A stretch of DNA of 64,000 nucleotides, taken from NCBI GenBank assembly GCA_043747595.1, contig JAYTOX010000055.1, positions 1 through 64,000 of the forward strand, read 5' to 3'. Made by a program: the position numbers and the translations under genes. The stretch is from JADKIH01 sp043747595. GTDB lineage: Bacteria; Bacteroidota; Bacteroidia; AKYH767-A; 2013-40CM-41-45. This document shows positions 25,399 through 34,595 of this stretch, one piece after another (the first letter of the stretch is position 1; each line of letters opens with the position of its first letter). The notes beneath the pieces are model-generated. The model was not told the DNA's origin and ran no database searches. It saw only the letters and a list, made by a program, of their open reading frames with translations.

Positions 25399-26528
25399 AC
25401 GAGTTCTATTCTTAATTGTACTTTATACTCTTTCTCCCCATCGTCCATCGTCAATGTATATTTATTCGGATAAATCAACTTCAATCTGTTAATTGTATTT
25501 TCAACACCAACTTTACTGCTTTCTTCATCTTGAATAAATAAATCTACTTTTTTATTTGAAACTTCCATTACAATACTGTTTTGTTCCACTTGAAACTTAA
25601 TGTTAATCACAGATTGCTTATCAGGATTAACACCATATTTAAATGCATTTTCTATAAAGGAAATAAACAGCAAAGGAGAAATCCGTTTTCCAGCCTTTTC
25701 ACCTACCACTTGAAAATTAACTTCGGCAGTATCTCCTAATCTGATTTTTTGAAGATCAACATAATCACGAATGTAATTAATCTCTTTGTCGAGCCCAACA
25801 AAATCGCTTGAAGCATCGGTGATCACATACCTCATCATCCCCGAAAGCTTAACAACAGCCGTTGGAGTATAATCCGATTTTTCTAGCGCAAGCGAATAAA
25901 TACTATTTAAGGTATTAAAAAGAAAGTGTGGATTAATTTGGGCTTTTAGATATGACAATTCCGAACTTATTTTTTCTTGCTCCGCTAACTGCCATCTATT
26001 CTTCATTTTCATTAAAAGTGAAAGTAGAATGATCAACAAAAACATAAATAAATTTCCTCTTACATCAAAAAAGAAATGGTGCCCGCCAAGTCGAGTTAAC
26101 CAACCATTGTTTTCATCATAATCATGGTGCTCTTCTCTCTGCATATTTATTGATAAGCTATCACCCGCAGCTCTAAATTGTGCCTCTTCGTGTTTTTCAA
26201 TCACTTCGTGTCTTTCATGCATATCATGTTTTTTGAATTGATTATTCAAAACAATGCGAGGAAGAAAAACTATAAGCAGAGAAAACAAAATGCAAATAAA
26301 AATATAGAGTCCAATTTTTTTCTTAAAATAATATTTATCGAGTAAGAAAAAGAAATTGAGATAGAAAAAAATGATCATCATTCCATAAGAAGTCAGATCC
26401 AACAAAGTATGCGGATTATCAGCACGTTCAAGTGAAAGTCTAGAACCTGGGGCTAACAAAAACGGAATCGTCAGAAAAGCGATCCAACCAATTACATGAA
26501 TAATAAATCGCAACGATTTTTGCGGCAT
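25395..26528 (-). CDS. LytS-type sensor histidine kinase with His-rich periplasmic loop
   Basis: 377 residues. Four membrane helices (about 8-27, 46-64, 72-95, 159-173) are followed by a HisKA_7TM/LytS-type kinase: INPHFLFNTLNS with phospho-acceptor H201, and an ATPase domain with ENAFKYGV (N box) and SSKVGVENTINRL. The loop between helices 3 and 4 (residues ~96-158) should face the periplasm and is unusually rich in His, Glu and Asp (H101, H104, H107, H113, H134, H135, H150, H151). Overlaps the response regulator by 4 bp. Metal sensing is inferred from the loop only. Confidence 0.9.
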   Translation of the reverse strand: MPQKSLRFIIHVIGWIAFLTIPFLLAPGSRLSLERADNPHTLLDLTSYGMMIIFFYLNFFFLLDKYYFKKKIGLYIFICILFSLLIVFLPRIVLNNQFKKHDMHERHEVIEKHEEAQFRAAGDSLSINMQREEHHDYDENNGWLTRLGGHHFFFDVRGNLFMFLLIILLSLLMKMKNRWQLAEQEKISSELSYLKAQINPHFLFNTLNSIYSLALEKSDYTPTAVVKLSGMMRYVITDASSDFVGLDKEINYIRDYVDLQKIRLGDTAEVNFQVVGEKAGKRISPLLFISFIENAFKYGVNPDKQSVINIKFQVEQNSIVMEVSNKKVDLFIQDEESSKVGVENTINRLKLIYPNKYTLTMDDGEKEYKVQLRIELV

Positions 26529-26613
26529 AGCTCTTTCTTAAGGATGTTACAAAAAAACACTATTCTCCCATTTGTCAAAATCAAATGCGACAATAACACA
26601 TTATTCGAAGGTA

Positions 26614-26651
26614 AAGAATAAACTCTTTGATCTATCAAGCAGTTTATTCTT
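26614..26651 (-). terminator. Probable terminator downstream of the porin gene
   Basis: AAGAATAAACT (26614-26624) and AGTTTATTCTT (26641-26651) form a perfect 11-bp stem; the loop holds a second small inverted pair (CTTTGAT/ATCAAG). It lies 36 bp past the porin stop codon and separates it from the kinase gene. The stem is AT-rich and the T tract short. Confidence 0.55.
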
Positions 26652-26686
26652 CACTCTCCCGTAATTCCTTTGGCAATTGGATAAAA

Positions 26687-27904
26687 TTAGAAGCTGAAAC
26701 CTAGTCCTAAGTTAATAAATGAATTACTCGATTTATACGGAGGAAGCTCCGAATCGGGAGGTCCGGCTAATTCAGGATTTGGCATCCCTGAATTTTTTAT
26801 TCTTACATCAAATTTAAAGACAACATTATTTAATGGCAAATAAGTTAAACCAATAATTAAATGTTGTTGATCGAGTGTTGGATCTTTAAATGCATTGTCA
26901 GGTATATCTGCATTTAAATCCAATTTTTCAAAACGCACAAAGCCGATTAAATGAGCCGAATTATTTTGTTCTTTCGACCTACAAATTACATAAGCAGCTT
27001 CCACAAAACCACCATAAGCCAAGGCCGCAGTATTATTCAAGTATGCACGGTTTATAGATGCTGCTTTAGGTATTGAAATCGTACTTGCTAGCGCCTTCAA
27101 TGAAAAGTTTTTTGTTGTATAGCGAAAATCGGCTTCCAACAACCCTACTGCACTTCCAAAAATTCCGGATTCTAGTTGCAACTTGTTTGCTTCTCGTTTC
27201 GAAAGTCCGACACTACCTCCATAATAACCACTCACCTGAAATTTTACTTTTTTATATGCATACTCAATAGCTCCGGTAACAGCTAAATTATTTCCTGTAG
27301 CATCACGACCTTCAAATCTTCCTCCTCTAATACCGGTACCATGTTCAAATTTTGCCGAGTTCAATCCATTCATTAATGAGAAAGAATAAGAAACAGGAAC
27401 TTTAGAAAATTCACCAATGTAACTCACGCCTAATTCTCTCCAAGTAGAGGGAATCACAATCGTTTCTACAATGCTTCTTTCATTGCCATTGAAATTTTCA
27501 GGCAAATGATTTTGATTTAACAATCCAATTTGCGGAATGAACAAACCAAACTTCCAATAATGTGAAGCGTCCACATTGTATTGAATGTAACATTGCTCTA
27601 ACGCAACTTCACCACCTTCTTCTCCTCCACTCACTTTAGCATCTTCAACTTCCAATTCACTGAAGAAAGAAAATTTCTTGTTGAATTTATGACCTGTAAA
27701 TAATACAAACCGTTCGAAATTCATCTTGGCCTTCTCTTCATTATTGTCGCGCTGGAAATAAGCATTTCCATAGCCACCAATAGTTGTATGACTTAGAATA
27801 GTGTCGACAGACAGTTTAGTCTCAGCAGAAGAAGTAGTTGTTTGTGCTAAAGCTGATAAATAAATACACGATGCGAGGGCAGTCGATAATAGAAGCTTGT
27901 TCAT
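26687..27904 (-). CDS. Outer-membrane porin, OprP/OprO-like
   Basis: 405 residues from the ATG at 27904, chosen because MNKLLLSTALASCIYLSALAQ is a good signal peptide; an upstream ATG would add 14 unlikely residues. The mature part is a beta-barrel: TTIGGYGNAYFQRDN, FNKKFSFFSELEVEDAKV, YIQYNVDASHYWKFGLFIPQIG and a C-terminal strand FINLGLGFSF ending in Phe, as outer-membrane proteins do. It resembles the phosphate-selective porin O/P group, but the cargo cannot be inferred. An acidic EEGGEVALEQC loop is notable. Next to the LytS/LytT pair on the same strand, but with a hairpin between. Confidence 0.82.
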   Translation of the reverse strand: MNKLLLSTALASCIYLSALAQTTTSSAETKLSVDTILSHTTIGGYGNAYFQRDNNEEKAKMNFERFVLFTGHKFNKKFSFFSELEVEDAKVSGGEEGGEVALEQCYIQYNVDASHYWKFGLFIPQIGLLNQNHLPENFNGNERSIVETIVIPSTWRELGVSYIGEFSKVPVSYSFSLMNGLNSAKFEHGTGIRGGRFEGRDATGNNLAVTGAIEYAYKKVKFQVSGYYGGSVGLSKREANKLQLESGIFGSAVGLLEADFRYTTKNFSLKALASTISIPKAASINRAYLNNTAALAYGGFVEAAYVICRSKEQNNSAHLIGFVRFEKLDLNADIPDNAFKDPTLDQQHLIIGLTYLPLNNVVFKFDVRIKNSGMPNPELAGPPDSELPPYKSSNSFINLGLGFSF

Positions 27905-28253
27905 TTTTTTGGAATTGAATCGTATTAATTTTTGGCAAAAGTGCATGTTATTTAGATTAATTCCAAATAAGGACTAATTTGATAAAAACCGTCTTATGTT
28001 TCTAATAATCATTGTTTTATAAATACAAACCTTGAAATTGAGCATGAAAATATTAATGATTTTTATCACTTTTCTCAAAATTAGCTGCATTTCGGCCTCT
28101 TGAATCGCTCAGATAATGTCTGGGCTTGTGAATGGTTCATCACTTTAAAACTAATACGATTTAAAAAATCACCTACGATTTCTTCCCTTTCCAATAACTT
28201 CTCTCATGGTGTAATGAATTTTCATTTAATTTGTATGCCCAACAAAAAACAAA
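27905..28253. other. Divergent promoter region between porin and peptide-transport genes
   Basis: 349 bp without a plausible gene; short frames here have no credible composition. It must hold the promoters of both flanking genes. A TTAATTTG (28226-28233) is one base off the TAnnTTTG box, but no paired upstream box fits, so I do not call it. Confidence 0.4.
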
Positions 28254-30098
28254 TTGAAACAGATCATTTTTATTTGCATCGTTCTACTTATGAATGCTTG
28301 TCATGATCCACAACATAGAAATTCCTCTGTTACATCATCAACATTTTTAAAACTTCCGGATGCAACTCAAACCGAAAGTAATTGGTCTACTGAAAATACT
28401 TTAATTGTTCACGCTATTTCAGAACCCGACAACCTGCATCCTACCAATGGAAATTCAGCTCCACGTAGCGAACTCTTGCTACTTACACAACGATCTCTAT
28501 TATATTCCGATTACGAAAACGCTTCGATGGTACCCGGACTCTCAAGACAGCTTCCGCTGGAATCGGCCGATGGACTTCAGTATGAATATATATTGAAACA
28601 TGGCCCAATTTGGGACGATGGAAATACATTGACGAGAGAAGATGTACTTTTTACAGCAAAGGTTTTTTCTTGCCCGTTAGTTAATGATCCAATGGTAAAA
28701 ACATATTGGAATAATTTGAAGGACATTGTTTTCGATGCTTCAGATACAATGAAATTCACGTGTATCATGAACAATAAAAATATTCAAAATAAATTTTGGT
28801 TTGGCTCCTTTCCTATTCTTGAAAAGAAATTTCATGATCCATTAAATGTACTTTCAAAATATAAACTTAGCGATTTCAGTGATACTACAATTAACTTGAA
28901 AAAGTATCCGGAATTAGTAAAATGGGCAAATGATTTTAACGACGATTCGAATGGAAGAGAGTTAGCTAAACTGAATGGACTAGGAATGTATAAAGTGACG
29001 AAGTGGGAAAATGGACAGTATTTAACGTTAGAAAAAAAGAAAAATCACTGGACCGATAAGTCGACCGATTACCATGAACGATCTTTTCCGGAAAAAATAA
29101 TTTTAAAAATAAACAAAGACGACCAAACGCAACAGTTAGAATTTAAAAATCAGAATTATGATTTAACAACAAACATTTCTGTGAATTCATTTTTAGCACT
29201 AACTCAAGATAAAGAAATTGCAAAAAATTATGACAGTAACATGTCGCCAACATTTAATTACACTTATATCGGATTAAACGAACGGCCTGAAAATAGTGAA
29301 ACACATTCTTTTTTTCTCGACTTAAAAACAAGACAAGCAATTACTAAATTAATTGATGTCTCAAAATTTACACGATTGGTTTATAACAATTATGCTCCCC
29401 AATGTAAAAGAATGGTAAGTAATGTTTCGCCGTTCAAAAAAGAATTCAACGAAGCGCTAAAGCCGGTAGAAGTAAATATTGAAAGTGCTAAAAAACTATT
29501 AATGGAAAGTGGCTGGAGCGATAAAGATAGAAATGGCGTATTGGAAAAAAATGTGAATGGGAAAATTGTAGAATTCAGAGTACAGCTAAACTACTTAAAC
29601 ACTTCACCCGATTGGCGAGATATGGCCTTTTTAGTAACCGAAGAATTAAAAAAAGTAGCGATTGTAGTTGACCCAGTTCCAATGGAATTGAAATTATTTT
29701 TGGAGAAAGCCAGAAATCATGATTTTGATATGATGATGGGAAGTTGGGCAGCAACAGCCTTACCAGAAGATTTTACTCAGCTTTGGCATACAAAATCGTG
29801 GACAAGTCACGGATCTAACTATTGTGGATTCGGGAATGCGGAATCAGACAAATTAATAGAAGCAATTAAAAGTGAAATAGATTTGACAAAACGGATGGAG
29901 CTTTCAAAACAGTTGCAAAAAATCATTTACGACGATCAACCATTTATTTTCTTGTACTCATCGTTAAAACGATCGATCGTACATAAGCGATTCGGCAATC
30001 GATATTTGTTTGCCGATCGACCCGGAATATTACTTAATCCACTTCGACTATTGTCAATAAACCCTGTTATAACTCTTTCCAATGGAGTAAGTCCTTAA
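28254..30098 (+). CDS. Peptide ABC transporter substrate-binding lipoprotein (SBP_bac_5)
   Basis: 614 residues from a TTG (no ATG gives a full signal peptide). The start MKQIIFICIVLLMNAC is a lipoprotein signal with Cys16 as lipid site. The SBP_bac_5 fold shows EPDNLHPTNG, LEYILKHGPIWDDGNTLTREDVLFTAK-type and RQAITKLIDVSKF segments. The family captures oligopeptides (or nickel/heme in some members) for import. Directly followed by two permease genes. A hairpin spans its stop codon. Confidence 0.9.
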   Translation: MKQIIFICIVLLMNACHDPQHRNSSVTSSTFLKLPDATQTESNWSTENTLIVHAISEPDNLHPTNGNSAPRSELLLLTQRSLLYSDYENASMVPGLSRQLPLESADGLQYEYILKHGPIWDDGNTLTREDVLFTAKVFSCPLVNDPMVKTYWNNLKDIVFDASDTMKFTCIMNNKNIQNKFWFGSFPILEKKFHDPLNVLSKYKLSDFSDTTINLKKYPELVKWANDFNDDSNGRELAKLNGLGMYKVTKWENGQYLTLEKKKNHWTDKSTDYHERSFPEKIILKINKDDQTQQLEFKNQNYDLTTNISVNSFLALTQDKEIAKNYDSNMSPTFNYTYIGLNERPENSETHSFFLDLKTRQAITKLIDVSKFTRLVYNNYAPQCKRMVSNVSPFKKEFNEALKPVEVNIESAKKLLMESGWSDKDRNGVLEKNVNGKIVEFRVQLNYLNTSPDWRDMAFLVTEELKKVAIVVDPVPMELKLFLEKARNHDFDMMMGSWAATALPEDFTQLWHTKSWTSHGSNYCGFGNAESDKLIEAIKSEIDLTKRMELSKQLQKIIYDDQPFIFLYSSLKRSIVHKRFGNRYLFADRPGILLNPLRLLSINPVITLSNGVSP

Positions 30099-30111
30099 GT
30101 TAGGAAAGAGT
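30072..30111 (+). other. Intra-operon hairpin across the substrate-binding protein stop codon
   Basis: ACTCTTTCC (30072-30080, within the coding end) pairs with GGAAAGAGT (30103-30111), followed by ATTTTAG. The loop contains the stop codon. Such a stem can protect the upstream mRNA or partly stop transcription, giving more binding protein than permease. Confidence 0.55.
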
Positions 30112-30161
30112 ATTTTAGAGTCGTTGAATAGAATCAAGAACTATTCGATTACCAAACAGAG

Positions 30162-31247
30162 ATGCTTGTTTATCTTTCAAAACGTTTACTTGCTTTTATA
30201 CCGTCACTCATAGCGTTGGCTGTTATCTCCTTTCTGCTACTAAAGACGGCTCCGGGAGATCCTGTTGAAATGATGCTCACGAATCAAGCAGATCAACGGG
30301 AAACAGAAACAGCAGTTGACAAAAAAACGATGGATGAATTGAAGCATCGTTTAGGATTGGACCTTCCGGTTTTTTACATTTCCATTGTTAATCAAAATAA
30401 ATTAGTTCCGACAATCAAATTTCACGGTGAAAATCAATTTCAGCGATGGTTATTTGGCGCAGATGAAAAATCGGGGCTTGTTCATGGAGATTTTGGAAAC
30501 AGTTTTCAATCGAATGAATCTGTCATATCGATCATTAAGAAAAAAATCGGATGGTCGCTATTACTTTCCATTTTATCAATATTAATATCATTTTTAATAG
30601 TAGTTCCAATAGGATTAAAACTTGGTAAGCAAGAAGGAAAATTAGTAGAAAAACGAACGACATTTTTATTCAACATTTTATATTCTTTACCATCATTTTG
30701 GGTAGCCATCCTTTTACTTTTCTTTTTATCAAATCCCGACATGCTCAATTTGTTTCCTGTATCTGGAGTTTCACCAACAGGCGGATTCAATCAGAGTATT
30801 GGAATACTTGAGCGAATTTTCAAAACAATTCCGTATTTAATATTGCCACTTATCACATTTACATATAGTTCGTTTGCATTTATTTCCGGAAGTGTAAAAA
30901 TCAGCATTCAATCAATACTGAAACAAGATTTCATTCGTACAGCAAGAGCAAAGGGACTAACAGAAAAAAATATAGTTGAGAAGCATGCATTGCCAAATGC
31001 ATTTCCATTACTAATTACAATTTTTAGCCACGTTTTTCCTTTTATCATAGGCGGATCAGTTATAATAGAATCGATTTTTAATATTCCCGGAATGGGAAAT
31101 ACAATCTTCCAGGCAATTGGTATGAAAGATTACCCTGTTGTAATTGCGGTCTTTTTCTTTACAGGGTTAATAACAATGATTGGTTTTTTAATAAGCGACA
31201 TTTTGTATGCAGTAGTTGACCCACGTATTAAATTTACTGCGAAATGA
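30162..31247 (+). CDS. Peptide ABC transporter permease, DppB/OppB-like
   Basis: 361 residues, about six membrane helices. It opens LVYLSKRLLAFIPSLIALAVISFLLLKTAPGDPVE, the standard N-terminus of DppB-type permeases (quoted as two adjoining motifs: KRLLAFIPSLIALAV and LLKTAPGDPVE). The EAA loop that docks the ATPase reads RTARAKGLTEKNIVEKHALPN. A large periplasmic loop separates helices 1 and 2. It pairs with the next gene, which overlaps it by 4 bp. Confidence 0.92.
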   Translation: MLVYLSKRLLAFIPSLIALAVISFLLLKTAPGDPVEMMLTNQADQRETETAVDKKTMDELKHRLGLDLPVFYISIVNQNKLVPTIKFHGENQFQRWLFGADEKSGLVHGDFGNSFQSNESVISIIKKKIGWSLLLSILSILISFLIVVPIGLKLGKQEGKLVEKRTTFLFNILYSLPSFWVAILLLFFLSNPDMLNLFPVSGVSPTGGFNQSIGILERIFKTIPYLILPLITFTYSSFAFISGSVKISIQSILKQDFIRTARAKGLTEKNIVEKHALPNAFPLLITIFSHVFPFIIGGSVIIESIFNIPGMGNTIFQAIGMKDYPVVIAVFFFTGLITMIGFLISDILYAVVDPRIKFTAK

Positions 31248-32509
31248 TTTTATTGAAAGCGATCTTACAATGGATAAAGGCTATTCCAACAATAATACAG
31301 ATTTATTTAGTGATAGCTTTGTTAGCGCCGATATTGGCAAACGAAAAACCAATTCTGATTAAGTACAATGATCAGTATTTCTTTCCTGCTCTTTCAACCA
31401 ATAATTATTTTATTGTTCAGAATTCTAAAGGCGAAAAAAATAGTGAACTAGTAGATTTTATTCATTGGAATAAATTGAATCCACAATTTGTAATCTACGC
31501 CCCAATCAGATGGTCGCCGGGCAAATCAGATTTATTAAATGCTAATTTCATTTCACCCTTAGCCCATCAGTATTTCGAGAATATAGATGGAACTATCCAA
31601 GAACTTCCTACGATGAGAAGACATTTCCTAGGCACTACGCGAACCGGAGAAGATGTTTTATCAGGATTGATTTATGGAACAAGAATAGCTTTGACAATTG
31701 GGATTTCATTCGTATTAATCGCCGGGATTATCGGATTAATAATAGGTGGACTTGCAGGATTTTTTGGAGACTTCAAGTTGAAAATGTCTTACTTCTCGAT
31801 TATTTCAGTTGCAATTTTATTTTTTCCTGCTGTTTATTTGAGCAAGCAAATTGTAAATTACGATTATGAGCAACCTATATTAAAAATATTTTTATCGATT
31901 TTAAGTTTTATTGCCCTTATGTTAACACCAATTATTATTGAATTAAAAATAAAAAAAATAAAACTCAAAAAGATTTTTATTCCGATCGATTTTGTCTTGA
32001 TGCGATTTGTCGAATTATTTCTTTCACTTCCTCGATTAATCTTGATTGTAACGATAGCCGCCATGACAAAACCTTCTTTATGGATGCTAGTACTGATTAT
32101 AGGACTTACCTCATGGACAGACATAGCAAGAATTACAAGAGCAGAAGTGATGAAACTCAGAGAAGTTGAATTCATTCAAGTTGGAAGATCGATTGGACTC
32201 AGTTTCAACCGCTTAATGATCTACCATTTTCTCCCCAACATTTTCTCATCGTTACAGGCATTATTTGTCTATGGATTTGCATCGGCTATACTAACCGAAA
32301 CCGGACTCTCTTTTTTGGGAATCGGATTACCGGCAGGAATCACAAGTTGGGGAACCTTGATGTTTGCAGCGAGAGAGAATTTTACTGCTTGGTGGCTCGT
32401 TATCTTTCCGGGATTGTCTATTGCGCTCTTGTTAGTAGGTTTGAATTCGTACGCTGGTAAATTAGGACAGCGAAAGAATAAATCTAACCAAAGCCTTAAC
32501 ATTTTTTAA
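31244..32509 (+). CDS. Peptide ABC transporter permease, DppC/OppC-like, enlarged
   Basis: 421 residues, about 120 longer than a usual DppC. The extra length is in a long periplasmic segment after helix 1 (residues ~30-125) and in an insertion of two or three hydrophobic stretches at ~185-245, before the EAA loop IARITRAEVMKLREVEFIQ-VGRSIG. HFLGTTRTGEDVLSGLIYGTR is the conserved pre-helix motif. The C-terminal half (LTETGLSFLGIGLP, SWGTLM) is standard. ATP-binding subunits are not encoded nearby, so they must come from elsewhere. Confidence 0.88.
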   Translation: MILLKAILQWIKAIPTIIQIYLVIALLAPILANEKPILIKYNDQYFFPALSTNNYFIVQNSKGEKNSELVDFIHWNKLNPQFVIYAPIRWSPGKSDLLNANFISPLAHQYFENIDGTIQELPTMRRHFLGTTRTGEDVLSGLIYGTRIALTIGISFVLIAGIIGLIIGGLAGFFGDFKLKMSYFSIISVAILFFPAVYLSKQIVNYDYEQPILKIFLSILSFIALMLTPIIIELKIKKIKLKKIFIPIDFVLMRFVELFLSLPRLILIVTIAAMTKPSLWMLVLIIGLTSWTDIARITRAEVMKLREVEFIQVGRSIGLSFNRLMIYHFLPNIFSSLQALFVYGFASAILTETGLSFLGIGLPAGITSWGTLMFAARENFTAWWLVIFPGLSIALLLVGLNSYAGKLGQRKNKSNQSLNIF

Positions 32510-32686
32510 CCTGTCTGTTCATAGTTGTTTCATTGATTTTTTGATAAAATTGCATTGGCAAAAAACGGTTAGAGATTGACGACAAATTCTAAAATAACAG
32601 GTTTAGAGAAGGAACGAATTTTAAGTGAGCGCATTCAAATAATTAGAAAAAGAAAAAAGTAACAATAAATATTTATTAAACGAAAT

Positions 32687-33670
32687 ATGGATATTAAAGA
32701 AATTAACGAAAGAATTCATCGCGAATCGGCATTTGTTGATTTATTGATGATGGAATTGAGCAAAGTTATCGTTGGTCAGAAGTATATGACAGAACGATTA
32801 TTGATTGGAATGTTAGCCAATGGACACATACTTTTAGAAGGAGTTCCCGGATTGGCGAAAACATTAGCTATCAAATCTATTTCAACGGCAGTTCATGCGA
32901 AGTTCAGTAGAATCCAATTTACACCAGATCTACTTCCTGCCGATTTAGTCGGAACAATGATCTACAATCAAAAGCAAGAAAATTTTACTGTGAGGAAAGG
33001 GCCTGTCTTTGCTAATTTTATATTAGCCGATGAAATAAATCGTGCTCCTGCTAAAGTACAAAGTGCACTTCTTGAAGCGATGCAAGAAAGACAAGTAACA
33101 ATAGGAGATACAACTTTCCCGCTAGAAGAACCTTTCTTAGTACTAGCAACACAGAATCCGATTGAACAAGAAGGTACTTATCCTTTGCCGGAAGCACAGG
33201 TAGATCGCTTCATGTTAAAAGTAGTTATTGGTTATCCAACGAAAGAAGATGAAAAATTAATTGTGCGTCAGAATATTTCCAACGATTTTCCTAAAATAAA
33301 TCCTGTAGTAAGTACAGATGAAATTCTCAGAGCTCGTAAAGTAGTTCGAGAAGTTTATATGGATGAGAAGATAGAAAAATATATAATTGATATTGTTTTT
33401 GCTTCACGTACACCTAAAGAATATAATCTTGATAAAATTTCTAACTTGATTAGTTACGGAGGTTCGCCACGAGCAAGTATAAATTTAGCATTGGCATCAA
33501 AAGCTTATGCATTTATTAAACGAAGAGGTTATGTAATTCCGGAAGATGTAAGAGCTGTGTGTCATGATGTGATGCGTCATAGAATTGGAGTTACTTACGA
33601 AGCAGAAGCTGAAAATGTAACAAGCGAAATGATTATCAATGAAATTTTGAACGCAGTAGAAGTTCCATAG
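32687..33670 (+). CDS. moxR: MoxR-family AAA+ ATPase
   Basis: 327 residues. Walker A is GVPGLAKT, Walker B FILADEINRAPAK and sensor 1 LATQNPIEQEGTYPLPEAQ-DRF, all diagnostic for MoxR. MoxR ATPases act as chaperones for von Willebrand A-domain proteins, which here follow in the operon (DUF58 protein, BatA, BatB). Cytoplasmic. It is the first gene of a run of same-strand genes reaching 41550. Confidence 0.95.
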   Translation: MDIKEINERIHRESAFVDLLMMELSKVIVGQKYMTERLLIGMLANGHILLEGVPGLAKTLAIKSISTAVHAKFSRIQFTPDLLPADLVGTMIYNQKQENFTVRKGPVFANFILADEINRAPAKVQSALLEAMQERQVTIGDTTFPLEEPFLVLATQNPIEQEGTYPLPEAQVDRFMLKVVIGYPTKEDEKLIVRQNISNDFPKINPVVSTDEILRARKVVREVYMDEKIEKYIIDIVFASRTPKEYNLDKISNLISYGGSPRASINLALASKAYAFIKRRGYVIPEDVRAVCHDVMRHRIGVTYEAEAENVTSEMIINEILNAVEVP

Positions 33671-33682
33671 AAAGTAAGATCG

Positions 33683-34561
33683 ATGGAAACAACCGAATTA
33701 TTAAAGAAAGTTAGGAAGATCGAGATCAAAACCCGTGGGTTATCTTCTCATATCTTTTCAGGTGAATATCATAGTGCTTTTAAAGGTCGCGGAATGGCCT
33801 TTAGCGAAGTTCGTGAATATACACCCGGCGATGATATCAGAACAATCGATTGGAATGTAACTGCTCGTTTTGGACATCCGTTCGTGAAAGTCTTTGAAGA
33901 AGAAAGAGAACTGAATGTAATTTTACTGGTTGACGTAAGCGGTTCAGAGTCTTTTGGAACAAGCGGACAGTTCAAAAAAGATATGATTACAGAGTTGTGT
34001 GCAGTAATTTCATTTTCTGCTATACAGAATAATGATAAGATAGGAGTTATTTTTTTCAGCGACATTATCGAGAAATATATTCCACCTAAAAAAGGTAAAT
34101 CACATATTCTACGAATTATTCGCGAGCTAATAGAATTCAAACCAAAAAATCAAAAAACCAATATCGGAGAAGCATTACGTTACATGACAAATATGATTAA
34201 GAAGAGATCAATTTGTTTTGTGATATCCGATTTCAAAGATCAAAATTTCGAAGACGCGTTGAAGCTCTCCAATAAACGCCACGATGTAGTTGCATTACAA
34301 ATTTACGATCAAAGAGAAATTGAATTGCCGGATATTGGATTAGCTGAATTCAAAGATTCAGAAACAGGAAAGGTGTTAATAGTAGACACATCGAATAGCG
34401 AAGTCAGAAAAACGTTTAAGAAAAATTGGGAAATGAATGAAAAAAAACTTCAAGATATTTTTGCCAAAAGTGGAGTTGATAAAGCGAAAATCAGAAATGA
34501 TCAATCGTATGTTCAGCCATTAATGTTATTATTTAAGAAACGAGGAAAATTAGGGAAGTAA
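33683..34561 (+). CDS. DUF58 family protein (VWA-like)
   Basis: 292 residues. The DUF58 motif EYTPGDDIRTIDWNVTAR is followed by a VWA-like fold with a MIDAS-type LLVDVSGSESFGT. DUF58 proteins almost always accompany moxR and are thought to be its clients or partners. Starts 12 bp after moxR. Confidence 0.93.
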   Translation: METTELLKKVRKIEIKTRGLSSHIFSGEYHSAFKGRGMAFSEVREYTPGDDIRTIDWNVTARFGHPFVKVFEEERELNVILLVDVSGSESFGTSGQFKKDMITELCAVISFSAIQNNDKIGVIFFSDIIEKYIPPKKGKSHILRIIRELIEFKPKNQKTNIGEALRYMTNMIKKRSICFVISDFKDQNFEDALKLSNKRHDVVALQIYDQREIELPDIGLAEFKDSETGKVLIVDTSNSEVRKTFKKNWEMNEKKLQDIFAKSGVDKAKIRNDQSYVQPLMLLFKKRGKLGK

Positions 34562-34595
34562 TTAGTATAATAAAACCGGTAGCGTAATACAATTT

